From: Acanthosepion esculentum
Lineage: Eukaryota > Mollusca > Cephalopoda > Sepiida > Sepiidae
Length of the DNA: 64,000 nt
NCBI GenBank assembly: GCA_964036315.1
Contig: OZ038496.1
Coordinates: forward strand, 20,792,185-20,856,184
Direction of reading: 5' to 3'
Part shown: positions 32,510 through 43,539 of the stretch, one piece after another
Layout of the letters: the number at the start of each line of letters is the position of its first letter
How positions within the stretch are numbered: the first letter of the stretch is position 1
Position numbers and translations under genes: made by a program
The notes under the pieces: generated by a model
What the model was told of the DNA's origin: nothing
Database searches by the model: none
The model's input: only the letters and a program-made list of their open reading frames with translations

Positions 32510-33280
32510 TTCAGTTTTTATTGCATTTTCACAATTTTTTTTATACATCTACATTCTATCCCCACCAAAACAAAGACATAGACAAAAAATTATTTTTCTT
32601 CTATCTCCCTCCCTTTCTCACTCTAAAGCCTTCTCTCTCTATCTTATGTATGATCTTTCTTTATGGTAATCTCTCTCATTCAAGTTTATGCATTCTCTCT
32701 CTGCCAAACGCACACACACACACAAATATTTGTCGTCTTTGTTCTCTATTTCTCTTTCATGTCTCTCTTTTTCTTTACACACAACTATATTTTCTCATTA
32801 CCATTTCAAACATGCTAGTGTATATATTCACACAAACAAATGCTCCATGGTACCTATTATAGATCAGTGGTTAATAAACTCATCTGTTAACTCATTAATG
32901 TCTGTCATCCCCAAAATGGGACAGTGAGCATTAATGCATTATAGGAAGAAACTTATAATTAATAACAGACTTTATAAACCAATAATTAATGACAAACTTT
33001 TTATTAATCTGTAGCTAATACATCTTTTTTAATCTATAGTTAAAACCAGATTTTTATTTTTATTTTTTATTTTATAATTAATACTAGAATTTATGGTGGG
33101 CAATAATGAGTTAAACAATTGTTCATGTATTTAATCTTCACTAAGTACACTACTATTGTGGCTTTGTGTCAAACTAGACTAAACTTTATAAATATCTATC
33201 CAACACAGACATACACAATTAATAGATAAGTGAGGTAAAAAAAAATTGTGATATACAAGAATGTAAATATAGATGTATTG
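32510..33280. other. Pyrimidine-rich then AT-rich DNA
   Basis: 32510-32830 is C/T-rich with a short (CA)n; 32930-33120 contains several short ATTAATAA-type repeats. No gene was recognised. Confidence 0.4.
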
Positions 33281-33665
33281 ATGATAGTGAATGCTGGTCA
33301 ATCTCCTTAAAGATGAAGAAGAGATTTGAAGCAACAGAAATGTGGTTCTACTGAAGGATGCTGAGGATGCCATGGCCTAAACATGTGAGCAATGACAAGA
33401 GACAATAGAAGCAAAAAGGAAACATACTTAACATCAGAAAGAGATCATAGAAATTTCTGGGCATATAATGAGAAAGGGAGGCTTGTAAAATCTGATACTC
33501 AGAGAAGAGATTATAGGCAAGAGAGACAGGGGAAAACAATTCATAACATAATTAGTGAGCTTGAGTAAATGGATGGTGGAACAGGGTTTAGGAAAAATAA
33601 CAAAAAATTTATTAAGAGCTACAAAAGACAGGAAATTGTGGAGAGCCATGATCACCTACATCCTA
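33280..33665 (+). pseudogene. RTE-like LINE 3' fragment
   Basis: Begins ATAGTGAATGCTGGTCAATCTCC (SECWSIS) and continues through AAGAAGAGATTTGAAGCAACAGAAATGTGG, CATGAGCAATG, AGATCATAGAAATTTCTGGGC, AGGCAAGAGAGACAGGGGAAAAC and AAATTGTGGAGAGCCATGATCACC. It has frameshifts and the 5' part is missing. Confidence 0.75.
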
Positions 33666-33693
33666 TGTTGTTTGTTAAAAATGTTGGTTCCTT

Positions 33694-33700
33694 AATTAAA

Positions 33701-33755
<55 letters not shown>

Positions 33756-33771
33756 GATAGATAGATGACCA
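33694..33771. repeat. (TCTA)n with inverted (GATA) end
   Basis: About 15 TCTA units turn into TATCGATAGATAGATGA, so the last units can fold back on the array. Confidence 0.9.
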
Positions 33772-33782
33772 AGAATTATATT

Positions 33783-33846
<64 letters not shown>
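33783..33846. repeat. Perfect (TG)n-(TA)n-(CA)n palindrome
   Basis: A TG run, then about 17 TA units, then a CA run of equal length form a self-complementary block of about 64 bp. Confidence 0.9.
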
Positions 33847-33847
<1 letters not shown>

Positions 33848-33848
33848 T

Positions 33849-34250
33849 CGACTCTCCCTGTCGAATTCGACGTATGAGGGACAAGCAGCTCAGTTCCTAG
33901 GAAACTGACAGCCTGACGCCAGCACATGAGATTTGATTATAGTGGTGAAGGTTTTGTGCAGAATCATCCACACTTTTTGAAGGGCTGAATACAGATACTT
34001 GGTGCACTACATGCCACAGGGTCCCCAAACGACCATTCGCAATTTTTGTCCTTCTCCTAGACCAGTTGCCATCCAAGGCTATAGAACCCAGTCTGTCCTG
34101 CTATTTACCCATAGCTGGAGGGAGAAGAGGAGGATTCATGACTTTCCCAAGGGTATTAGCACGGAAGTGAATGTCATGGATTCGACTGGAATTCAAACTC
34201 GGCTCTCCGATTCCTCAATCCAAGTCTCTATCCATTACTCCACCATGCCT

Positions 34251-34252
<2 letters not shown>
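33849..34252 (-). mobile_element. SINE family A, full-length copy with alternative tail
   Basis: On the minus strand it has the full head (GGAGGCATGGTGGAGTAATGG, GAGTTTGAATTCCAG) and the shared body (GCTATGGGTAAATAGCAGGACAG). After GGCAACTGGTCTAGGAGAAGGAC it switches to a second tail (GGGGACCCTGTGGCATG, CTTCACCACTATAATCAAATC, TCGAATTCGACAGGGAG). The same second tail is present at 49811-50203. Confidence 0.8.

Positions 34253-34253
<1 letters not shown>

Positions 34254-34312
<59 letters not shown>
34254..34312. repeat. (TA)n microsatellite
   Basis: About 29 TA units at the 5' end of the neighbouring SINE. Confidence 0.95.
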
Positions 34313-34316
<4 letters not shown>

Positions 34317-34769
34317 TAATGCAAGGTGTCAGTCAAAAGAGCCAAATAGGAAATAGGAGAAGCTATCTGGACAGAAATTGATTGAATAAATAGATATAAA
34401 TATATGTTTTTGTTAAAGTCATTTCAGTTAGGGAAACTGTAAGTAAACGAGAGTCCTCAGTCATCTAAGTTCCACCTTTGTAATGTTAATGTCACTATTG
34501 GATGAGGATTTAAATTTGGCTATTTGGTATTTAGCCATCATGCTGATCAGTTGGACAAATTCAAAGCAGAATAACCATTTTTAAGATCTTAACAGTGGAC
34601 ATTTCTATATTTGGGTTAACCTCCAAAATTGACTTTTAAGTAGATCGTATCTTGTCTTCTACTCTCTCTCTCTCTTTTTCAAGTTAAATTTATTGAATTC
34701 ACATAAACTTATAAATAATTGCCTCGCCAACAACAAAGGCCAAATCAAATTCCTATCAGTTATTGTACT

Positions 34770-35285
34770 GTTTCTTCTTCTATATGTCATGCCCTTTCAG
34801 GATGTGAGCAATCCTGACTCTTCACAACTTCCTTTTATTGTTCTGAGTAACTTTTCTCCTTCTACTATTCCTCTTTGTGGTCCTTGTTCTGCCATCTATT
34901 TACTTACTCATTGTTTCTCTTACCTTCAGTATGGCCTTTGAGTGTTAAATTCTTCAAGCCTTCCCTCTTCATCATGTAACCCCAAAATGTCAGCTATCTC
35001 TTTCTAATTGTTAGCAGTATTTTCTTTGTAGTTCCTATTCCCCTTAAAACTTCTTCATGTGCTCTGTCAATGTTATTCTCAGCAATTTTTTCTCTTTTTT
35101 TTAATTAATTCAATACAAGGCCCAACCAAGGTAGAGGCTTACTAAATTAGATTACTGTAGGGTAGAGGAAATCTATCTTCTTACAGTTAATGACTATTCT
35201 TTTGTTTGCTTTCCTTCACTATGTTGTCTAATTGTTCTCCCATTTTTCTTTCTGAGTCTACTACAAAAACAGTATCATCTTTGCA
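34770..35285 (-). pseudogene. RTE-like LINE 3' fragment interrupted by a short insertion
   Basis: The plus strand shows the reverse complement of the family: TCATGCCCTTTCAGGATGTGAGCAATCCTGACTC, CCTTCAGTATGGCCTTTGAGTG and CTTCATGTGCTCTGTCAATGTTATTCTCAGC, plus an upstream part (TTTTTGTAGTAGACTCAG). An insertion at about 35095-35165 carries the CAAGGCCCAACCAAGGTAGAG phrase also found nested at 26913-27107. Confidence 0.65.
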
Positions 35286-35594
35286 GTGTATATTTTAAGG
35301 TTATCTGCTACACAGTAATCATAAATAAAGCCAAAAATATATATTAGGAGATGCTGAAAAGTCTTCAGATAAACCAACTTACTAAAATCTGACTAAATGG
35401 CCAAACATCAGAATTCATTTTTAACTTCCTTCTTGAGTAAGCCAAAACTTTTTAAAAACTTTTTTGCCAGTCATCAGCATGATTGACACTAGACTCCTGC
35501 AGAGCAACACATTGCACCTTCTTAGCCTCACGTTTTCAACTGACTCGAGGTGAAGTGACTACAACAAATCGATAGCTGCATCTACTGCAAGGAA

Positions 35595-36225
35595 AGTTGA
35601 TTCATTGTGCCATGCCAGAAAATATTTCTCATCAGAATCCATCTTGCACATTTACAAATCAACCATTCATCTCTACATTGAATACTGCTGCCATATCTGG
35701 GCTTGTCCTTCTACCATTCATCTCAAGGTTCTTGACAAAATCCAAAGGTCCTGACCTGACACTTCAACTTCTGTCACTTTCTCGCCGATGTGACATGGCT
35801 TCCCTCTGTCTTTTTTACAAATATTTTCATGACAACTATTCTGACAAGCTTTTTTCCTTGGTGCCCCAACTACAGGAATTTAAGCATGCTATTAGATTGG
35901 TAACTAGGTTCCACCCATTTACTGTTGAAATAGCTAAATAAAATACTGTTGAAATAACCACTTCTACTCCAACAGTTTCTTTTCTTGCACTTCCCACCTG
36001 TGGAACTCTTTTCTGTTTACTTGCTTCCCCGATAACTTCAATCTTCAAAAATTTAAATGCAATGTCAATCACCATTTTCTGTCTTCTTGAATCCCATTCA
36101 TCTTTTGTCCTTTCCTCAATCGTTCCAATACTCAGTCTTCTCACTCACTTTCATTCCCTGTAACCTCCTGTGTACTAGTGGCATTTCTACCTTGCTTGGG
36201 GTAAAATGATTTAAAAAAAAAAAAA
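35595..36225 (+). pseudogene. Jockey/CR1-like LINE 3' fragment
   Basis: Encodes, with frame breaks, PSCTFTNQPFISTLNTAAISGL, LKVLDKIQRS, SRRCDMASLCLFYKYFHDNY, LFSLVPQLQEFKHAIRLVTR and further on LWNSFLFTCFPDNFNLQKFKCNVNHHFL. The 3' end reads GTACTAGTGGCATTTCTACCTTGCTTGGGGTAAAATGATTT, then an A run of about 18. It is 5' truncated. The long A run suggests a later insertion than most copies here. Confidence 0.8.
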
Positions 36226-36482
36226 AAAAAATTGTGAATAATAATCTCTTCAGTCAAATTTCATTTCAAGACACTTTTCAAGAGAATTTAGCAAGAATCA
36301 AGCTCAAATTCAGTGACTTGCAAAAACAGCACACTAACCACTGCACAACAGTGAGTACTTCCTTTTTCTTGAATAAGATTAACTTTGATAGATGATTACA
36401 TTTCTTGAATACTCACTGAAGACTGAACTAACATTCAAGTGCTCTTACATATTCTTATGTACAGCTCGTCAAAACAAAATTT

Positions 36483-36865
36483 TTGTATAGATGTTATGCA
36501 TGTCATCAAATCCATTCAGAAATATCTAAACTGTCAGCTGTATACAACTGCTTTCCAAGATCAATGGTTAAAAAAGACTTTGAGCAAGTGAAGCTTGAGG
36601 ATCTTGATAAAGATTATCTTTTATTGAACATTGAGGACTGGCACTACAGATTCATGAACACAGAACTAAACCAAATAACAGAAGTCATATCACTATATTG
36701 GGGACTACCAACAGCAGCAATGACTAACATAGATAATAGAACATGTAACTCAAAGAGAAAATAATGACATAATCTCCATTCTCAGTCTTCTCATTCCTAG
36801 CACCCCTCTTCATTCTAGTAGTATTATCACCTTGCTTAGAGTGAAACAATTAAAAAAATAATAAT
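36483..36865 (+). other. Unidentified coding-like segment joined to a LINE 3' tail
   Basis: A 93-codon open frame (36483-36764) encodes a charged, Cys-containing sequence (CYACHQIHSEISKL at the start, FEQVKLEDLDKDYLLLNIED in the middle). No known LINE domain is recognisable in it. Only 10 bases after its stop the sequence becomes the jockey/CR1-like LINE 3' end (CTCAGTCTTCTCATTCCTAG, TATTATCACCTTGCTTAGAGTGAAACAATTAAAAAAAT). It may be a host-derived or unfamiliar sequence joined to a LINE tail, or a diverged part of that LINE. It has no splice context and no start context that I trust. Confidence 0.3.
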
Positions 36866-36894
36866 CAAAATGTTATATTCTACACAACTTCAAA

Positions 36895-37075
36895 TAAAGG
36901 GTTAAGAAGGAAACCCCCATCAATACTGGAAAGAGCAATAACAGCTACTGGACTTGAAAAACCTATTTTCCTGAAAAATTAAAAAAAAAAAAATTTTATA
37001 AATTCCAACCGACAGTAATACTAGCTTCTCAGTCAATAAATGCCAAATGTTTCCTTATGAAGAAATGGCTAATAT
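36895..37075 (-). repeat. Single inverted monomer of the 123-bp repeat family
   Basis: Contains ACTGGAAAGAGCAATAACAG, TATTTTCCTGAAAAAT, ATTTTATAAATTCCAACC and CAGTCAATAAATGCCAAATG, the reverse complement of the 17640-18163 array and its left flank. Here only one unit exists, with an A run inside. Confidence 0.75.
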
Positions 37076-37079
37076 TACC

Positions 37080-37560
37080 AGATGTGTAAGAATATGAATA
37101 AGCATAGGTTGTATTGGTTATATGACCTAAGTTGTTGTTAATTTCCCAAATGATCTTAAATTTACCTCCAACCTTATTTATAATGGTTGAAGGTATTCTA
37201 GGGTTTGATGAGCTGAAAAAAACATTTTCTTGACATGTCTGTTCAGTGAATGGTTCACTTTTCAGAAAGCTATTAAAAATAGTGTTCGTCTTTTCTTTCC
37301 ATTCTAAACACCTTATGCTGAGTACGATAATGTATTAGCAAGCACACTTTATCTAAGATCAGATATTACATGCAATGACCTTGCGTAATGGTGAACAGGA
37401 ACCCTTACCTTTATTTCCTTGTTGAAGAGTTGAGAATTTCTTCTATCGCATGTCCAAACTGCAGAGGTCTTGTGGGTTATTAATAGATACATAATGGCCT
37501 TTTCCCTTTCTTCCTCCAACCTTGCCAACATATTGGAAGTTGATTTGTTTTCTTTCATTC
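37080..37560. other. DNA without recognised features
   Basis: No repeat partner or domain was recognised. An open frame at 37349-37570 (minus) is unassigned. Confidence 0.35.
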
Positions 37561-37589
37561 CCCTTGACATCCAAGACTGATTTTCCTGA

Positions 37590-38335
37590 ATTTTTTCAGT
37601 CTATTATTGTTGACCACTTTCTACATTTTATACTTATTGTTTTTGTCTTTTTGCTTATACTTGTTTTTGTTTCTTTTTTCCTTTTCTCTTAATTGTATTT
37701 TATGTTTTCTTTTTTCTTCTTAAATTTCTTATTCTCCTTTTCTTTCACTGTTACTGTTCTCTTTTCTTTTCATTTTTTCCTGGATATTGCTTCTTTTTTT
37801 CTATTTGTCTTTTACTTATTTCTTGTCTGTTTATTTCTTTTCTTTCTTTCCTCTAGCCTTTTATATATGTCTTCTTTTCTTTCTCCATACGTCTTCTCCC
37901 TTTATTTTTTTATCTTCATTTTATTGCTATTACTTTTGTTGATCCTTTTTTTTCTATTCTATTATATATTTGCTAACACCTAAAATATTATTCACTCCTA
38001 TTTTTCTTCTTCTATTCCACCATCTCCTCCTCTTTCATTTTATTTGTTTTTAAATATGGCTACTACTACCCTTTCCTACTGATTTTACTACCTTTTTGCT
38101 CTGATTCATAATCCTCATTTACTTCCATATTTCCTCTTTTTTTATTGTTATTTTTCCCCCCTCTCACAAAAACTGATGTTTCTCTTACCACCACTCTTCT
38201 ATTTTTCACTCCTACTGCTCCATCTTCATGCATTCCTCCTACTCCACTCTCTTCTCCTTTCATTACAACTCCATTTCTCCTCCTATCCCTCCTTCAGTTT
38301 ATTTCCTTTTTAGGTTTTTCTTCATTTTCTACATA
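37590..38335 (+). repeat. Polypyrimidine-rich tract (~750 bp)
   Basis: Almost all bases are C or T on the + strand, in irregular TTTTCTTTCTTC-type units, with only scattered purines. Open frames rich in Phe, Ser and Leu across it are composition artefacts. Confidence 0.8.
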
Positions 38336-38339
38336 AAAA

Positions 38340-39095
38340 CTAAAAGCTGCAAACTGACCTCACATCTTTTTCACATACATTTTCATATTTATGCATATCT
38401 ACATATGTGTCTTTGTAGAATGTATAATAGTATACAAAATGACATGTTTCGTTGACATGACTGACATGTGTTGGGTTTGATGTCTTCAGGTCAGAGTGAA
38501 AGATAAAAATGTGTATAAGGAAAATGCATTGAGATTTTTGTGGATATGAGGGGTAATAAATGAAATTACCTTTTCAAATCTGATGACCAGAGACCAGAAA
38601 GTGTTTGTTGGTTTGTTTTTTTATATATATGCATATATTAGAGCCACCCATTCCAAATAGATTTGTTTTGTTCTCTGTTAGTTTGTATACCACATTGTGC
38701 TATTATTGCTTTTGTAATGAACAGTGATATTATGCATGATCCTAGTCTTATTGTTAAGAATTGTTTATATTATTTATTTATTATTATATATATTACATAC
38801 GTTTATGTAAATATATATATATATATTAATATATCTATGTATAAATGTGTAAATATATGTATCTGCATCAATTAGTCCCTCACCTAATGAAGAAAAAAAT
38901 TTAATTTGCACAACAAATACTTATTTTCCAATACAATCTCTTTCTTTGTCAATGCACTTAATTCACTAGTACTTATTAATCACAAAGATTGGACATTATG
39001 CAGTGAAAATCTCAGATTGATTTTCAGCTAATAAATGCACATCAGGCTGTAAGCTACTTTCTCACACGCATATCTATGGGTGTATATATATATAT
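38340..39095. other. AT-rich DNA with short TA runs
   Basis: Small (TA)n runs lie at 38621-38638, 38811-38830 and 39081-39096. No gene was recognised. Confidence 0.4.
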
Positions 39096-39097
39096 AT

Positions 39098-39395
39098 GAA
39101 TTTAAGTTCACTATTAGATTAGTAATTAGGTCTCAGTATTTTACCATCGAAATAGCTACATATAACCAAAAAGTTCTGTTCTAATAGTTTTGTTTTTTGA
39201 CACTTCTCTTCTTGTTTCTTGCTTCCCTATCACCTACAATGTTCAAAAGTTTAAATGCAACATTAGTTACCATCTTCTGTCGTCTTGAACCCTGTTCTTT
39301 TATTGTCTATTCTCCTCACTAATGTCTTCTCCTTTTCTTTCACTTTCAGTAACCCCATGTATCTTAGTGTCATTATCATCTTGCTCGAGATGAAA
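39098..39395 (+). pseudogene. Jockey/CR1-like LINE 3' fragment
   Basis: Contains GAATTTAAGTTCACTATTAGATTAG (EFKFTIRL), GTTTAAATGCAACATTAGTTACC (KFKCNISYH), then the 3' end TGTATCTTAGTGTCATTATCATCTTGCTCGAGATGAAAT. It is directly followed by the SINE at 39397. Confidence 0.7.
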
Positions 39396-39396
39396 T

Positions 39397-39609
39397 TATG
39401 TGTTTGCATAGTGTACAGAAATAAATTCATGAATATATAGAGAGAGAGTAAATAGCAGGACAGACCAGGTTCTATAGCCTTGGATGGCAACTGGTCTACT
39501 GCAGAAACAAATGGCAACCTACTGCGGGAAAAAATCTATCTCATCAGTCATGTATCATAAGATACATGATCACCTAAGTGTGTATCACACATGGCACATA
39601 ACTGACTGA
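39397..39609 (+). mobile_element. SINE family A, truncated in the duplication linker
   Basis: Starts in the linker TATGTGTTTGCATAGTGTACAG plus AAATAAATTCATGAATATATAGAGAGAGAG, which elsewhere (28421-28785) joins two body repeats. It then has the body and the palindromic tail ending CACATAACTGACTG. It therefore descends from the duplicated subfamily. Confidence 0.75.
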
Positions 39610-39611
39610 TA

Positions 39612-40560
39612 TATATAGATATATAGAGAGATCCACAGTCTTAAAGCATTGCCAATATTGACATATGTCCACTTACTTTCAGAAGTTTCTCTTTTCAAAC
39701 ACAGCAACTCTGTGCGGCACTCCAACCTGAAATTGTAAGTGTCAACACCAGCAAGCCAACTGCACCTCTTTGTCCAGCTACACATAGTCATAATATTACA
39801 TAAGCATTCTGTATCAGAATATACACATAATCAATATACAAATAAAATCAATACCTCACCCAGAATTGAGTAAGAACAGGTCAGTCTTCTTAGATTATAA
39901 AAGGAACATTGTAAATCATAGATTTTAGTCATGGCTGTCAGTTATTGAAATAATCATCAATACTATACTAAGTGTTATGCTTTGCTTTGGGTTGAGACCA
40001 ACATCAGAATTTTTTGTTTTGCTTTTTTCCCCTATCTTGTTCATATTGACTAAGTCTTCTACTTCATTCTGACCGATCAAGTTGCTTAGAAACTGATCCC
40101 AGATACAAATACGAAGAACCCAAGCAATGAACCTGTCTGAGATGAAGCACAGATCTCCTTTGTATTGCTTACAATAGTTAGTATGTGTTTGATGACCTTA
40201 GGAAGACATTCACAACGAAGACCTTATTTTTATGGATAGGAAACCTGAGGCATATTATCTTCATCTGGAATTAAATATCCATGGGATATATATTCCCAAG
40301 ACGAATGTCTGAGAGATATTGTTTTGCTACTAGTCACTTATTTGATAGCGTTCACAGTGAGAGCAAACTCAATTTTTGATTAAGAATTTATTTGATTTTT
40401 GATTGAGAATCCTATAAATCCAACCTTGTACCAAATTTGGCTTACTCTAATTTGATAAAGACCAAGCGCATTGATACACTCCACCAGCAGATCACTGGCT
40501 TTTAGATACAACCTCGCCAGCTCTAAATACACACATTTTACAACAAAGATATTGCTATAT
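39612..40560. other. DNA without confidently recognised features
   Basis: A minus-strand open frame at 39640-39791 (CRTELLCLKRETSESKWTYV) looks more coding-like than average but was not identified. It could be a transposon relic. Confidence 0.3.
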
Positions 40561-40563
40561 ATA

Positions 40564-40700
40564 CTAGCTGAACTCCCTATCTTTACTAGGGAAGAGTTCA
40601 TTTCTGTGTCCCAAAAGAAATTTGTCATAAATGTACCTTATTTAATCCCATCTTCCAAACTTATACTAAAGCAAATATTATCAAAATTTCATTGATAGAA
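40564..40700 (-). mobile_element. Possible Helitron 3' end
   Basis: The minus strand has a hairpin (CCCTA, 7-nt loop, TAGGG at 40574-40590) followed by AGTTCAGCTAG and then T. This is the Helitron arrangement of hairpin then CTRR. Flanking TA bases are compatible with A/T insertion. The body and 5' end are not defined. Confidence 0.4.
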
Positions 40701-41029
40701 TAAATCTGTATTTAAATATACAGCATTTTCTTTTTAGCTTTACATTCATTTTAGGATACAATTTTATTAAGTGTTTTTTATTTACTATTAAATATTGCTT
40801 TTTTTATTTTGGACTGACCTAACATAATTCAGAAAAGTTAAAAATCGCAAGACATATGAAATTTTTATTACACATCAACTGCACACACTTTATTTCTCCA
40901 CTTTAACCTCAATGATCACGTTTTCGGTGAATGGCGCAATGCAAGCTTCCTAATCATATTGAAGGGAAATATGGTTTAACCTTTTGCCATACTAAGCTAA
41001 TCTTCATATCAATAGTTGAAGGATGGATA

Positions 41030-41335
41030 AAAAATGAATGAAAATAAAAATAAGATGAAAGAAACAGTAGATTTAAAGAAAGTCCAAAACAAAACCCAAT
41101 GAAGACAAACAAAAGAAAGAAAGAAAGAAAGAATGAATGAACGAATGAAAGAAAGAAAGAAAAGAGGAATCATGAAGAAAAACAAGAAGGAAAAAAGAAA
41201 TTAATAAAAAGAAATGTAGAAAAATCCAAACTGAATGAAAAGATATTGTAATAAAGCAAAAAAAAAAGAAATAGAGAATGAATGAAAATGAGGATTGAAA
41301 AGAGAAAGAGGGAAAGAAACAAAAAAATAACCCAT
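41030..41335 (+). repeat. Polypurine-rich tract (~300 bp)
   Basis: The + strand is mostly A and G, including (GAAA)n and (GAAT)n runs near 41115-41165. Confidence 0.75.
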
Positions 41336-41344
41336 ATCTATGTC

Positions 41345-42350
41345 TTCTCTTAGTTCCTTTGCAGCTAGTTCCATCTCTAATCTCTGAATTGAGAGATTTT
41401 TAAGACTACATCAGAAAAAAAATCTTCTTCAAAAAATCAGGGTTCTTTTTTTTTTTTTTTCAATTTTCATATGAAGGCATATTTCCCAACCCAAAGAGCT
41501 TTCAAAATGTAGGTTTGAAATACGTACATTTAAAAATGTGTTTTAAAAAAAACAAAAAAACAGGAATCTATCAATCTCTTTTTTACAAGAAATATTCCAG
41601 TAGTAATAGAATGAACTGAAAAATATTCTGGAATTCATATGAAATTTGAAACCAACAAAGTGCAATGTTTTTCAGTTTATATTTTTCTTTCTGTTTTTCA
41701 GTTTATATTTTTCTTTCTGTTTTTAAGAAAACTTGTGACAATTTATTCTTGCTTGTTTTTAAGTTTGACTAATTTTTCTTAGCCCTCCATTATTATTTCA
41801 AGGGAAGTATTAATTTATTTTTTTATCTTTTTACTCATAATCTTTTTTAAATATAAAAATATATAATTTCTTTTTTGCATCCTGGCAAATAGATCACAAG
41901 TTTGGCTTCCAATATTCCCAGAAAAAAAAACATATCCAATCAATAATAATTCTAAACTTGTAAAGAATTTGAAAAAACTTGGAAATATGATTGATTCTTT
42001 ATATAAGGAAGAAGATAAAATTTTTGATGGGTCATTGCACAATTTGTTTTGATAACAATCTACATAGTTATTCACATATTTTAGTTTGATAAAGATAACA
42101 AGATGAAAGCAGGCAAAGTAAAAGTCTTTTCAACTTTACAACTTCAAAGGAGTGTAAAAAAACATTTTTATCACACTGTCAAGTGATACATATGTATGTG
42201 TAAATGCACAAATGCACTCAAATGTTACTCATCAAATTACTTATTTCTTGCCTTTTATCTCTTTTTTCTCAAATTGTTTGATATCTACTCATCTAAATTG
42301 ATTAAAATATTATAATTTTGATTTGATAAGATTTCTATTGTTTTTCTTGA
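41345..42350. other. AT-rich DNA
   Basis: A 28-bp unit (CAGTTTATATTTTTCTTTCTGTTTTT) is duplicated in tandem at 41674-41725. Nothing else was recognised. A (TA)n run lies at 42354-42379. Confidence 0.4.
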
Positions 42351-42351
42351 G

Positions 42352-42382
<31 letters not shown>

Positions 42383-42603
42383 CAGTTCATGTACATCTGT
42401 AAAAGGACAGTATGAATAAAGAGAAAAGGAAAACTTAGCTGATGTGTTTCATCCTTTATCATGTCAAATTCCTGAAAGAATTACTACATTCCAAATCAAC
42501 AGACATGACTATAAAAATGTAAAAAAATTAAAAGAAAATAGTTAAATCCATAACATCATGTTATTTAAAATATACAACACATAAATTAATTCCAAACTAA
42601 AAT

Positions 42604-43000
42604 AATTTGTACACTATTTACATTATTTGGACTATTGTCCTCATCTTTGTCACCATATTTATTACAACATTTTGGCCGTTGTACACTCCGGCCTTCTTCA
42701 GGTGGTTGGAATGTTGAACTGAACCCTTTATTTCACTCACTGGGGTAGACTGTTCTAGTTCCACGTGCCATGTTTAATGGATGTCAGTTATCAGTTAATC
42801 TCCTGTTAATTACCCTGTGCAAGTTCTCCACTGCCTTAACCAGGTATTGAACTCACACGCTTTTGGGTCCTGTCACTGGATCTAACCAACGACATTCCAA
42901 CCGCCTGAAGAAGGCCGGAGCATACAACGGCCGAAACATTGTAATAAATATGGCAACAAAGATGAGGACAATAGTCCAAATAATGTAAATAGTGTACATA
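42604..43000 (-). mobile_element. SINE family F, full-length copy with inverted extra terminus and hammerhead-like cores
   Basis: On the minus strand, a tRNA-like head (TCGTTGGTTAGATCCAGTG; GTGTGAGTTCAATACCTGG) is followed by the body AGAACAGTCTACCCCAGTGA, AAATAAAGGGTTCAGTTC. It then reaches the 3' end CCTGAAGAAGGCCGGAGTG ... GATGAGGACAATAGTCC ... AAATAGTGTAC. A second copy of the 3' end (42889-43000) lies inverted next to the head, so about 110 bp at each end are inverted repeats. The right terminus keeps CTGAAGA, GGCC stem, GAAAC at 42905-42937. Confidence 0.7.
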
Positions 43001-43221
43001 ATGCCTCATCTCAGAAATATAGGCAGATAAAATAATTTGAATATTAATTTAGACATTTTAGCTTACTTGATGGATATTTATCAGCATTCTTAAATTTAAA
43101 ACTTTTGAAAAAATAACAGCAATTTTTCTCTGATATATAAATACTAGTTATAAAATAAAATCCTTGCATTTACCTTGATAAAATTCCTTAGAGGGTAAAA
43201 TGTGTCAGCGAAGATAAGTTT

Positions 43222-43222
<1 letters not shown>

Positions 43223-43318
<96 letters not shown>
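43223..43318. repeat. (CT)n-(TA)n compound microsatellite
   Basis: About 22 CT units run into about 25 TA units. Confidence 0.95.
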
Positions 43319-43319
<1 letters not shown>

Positions 43320-43472
43320 AGTTTCATTAAAGACAACTGACAAGGAACTGTAATTAAGCTTTTTTCTTGTGTTTAAGTTTTTTTCTTTTCTGGGCATAAA
43401 ATGTGCAAAAAATCTGTACTTTGTCTGCCATTTTTTATGAAACTTATAAAAGAAGAACTGCTGCCTAAATGC

Positions 43473-43536
<64 letters not shown>
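43319..43536 (+). repeat. Inverted pair of the (TA)n-ended repeat family, with (TA)n
   Basis: 43319-43400 is an inverted copy of the 3' part (AGTTTCATTAAAGACAACTGACAAGG), and 43420-43475 a direct copy (TTTGTCTGCCATTTTTTATGAAACTTATAAAAGAAG). Each outer end runs into TA repeats (43268-43318 and 43477-43536). Confidence 0.6.
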
Positions 43537-43538
<2 letters not shown>

Positions 43539-43539
43539 G

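Noticed and set aside
37693..37983. 96-codon hydrophobic frame resembling a membrane protein
   Set aside because: It is the translation of a T/C-rich tract; no start context or conserved motif.
39640..39791. Minus-strand coding-like segment as a host exon
   Set aside because: No convincing acceptor and donor pair; more likely an unidentified transposon relic, so left unassigned.
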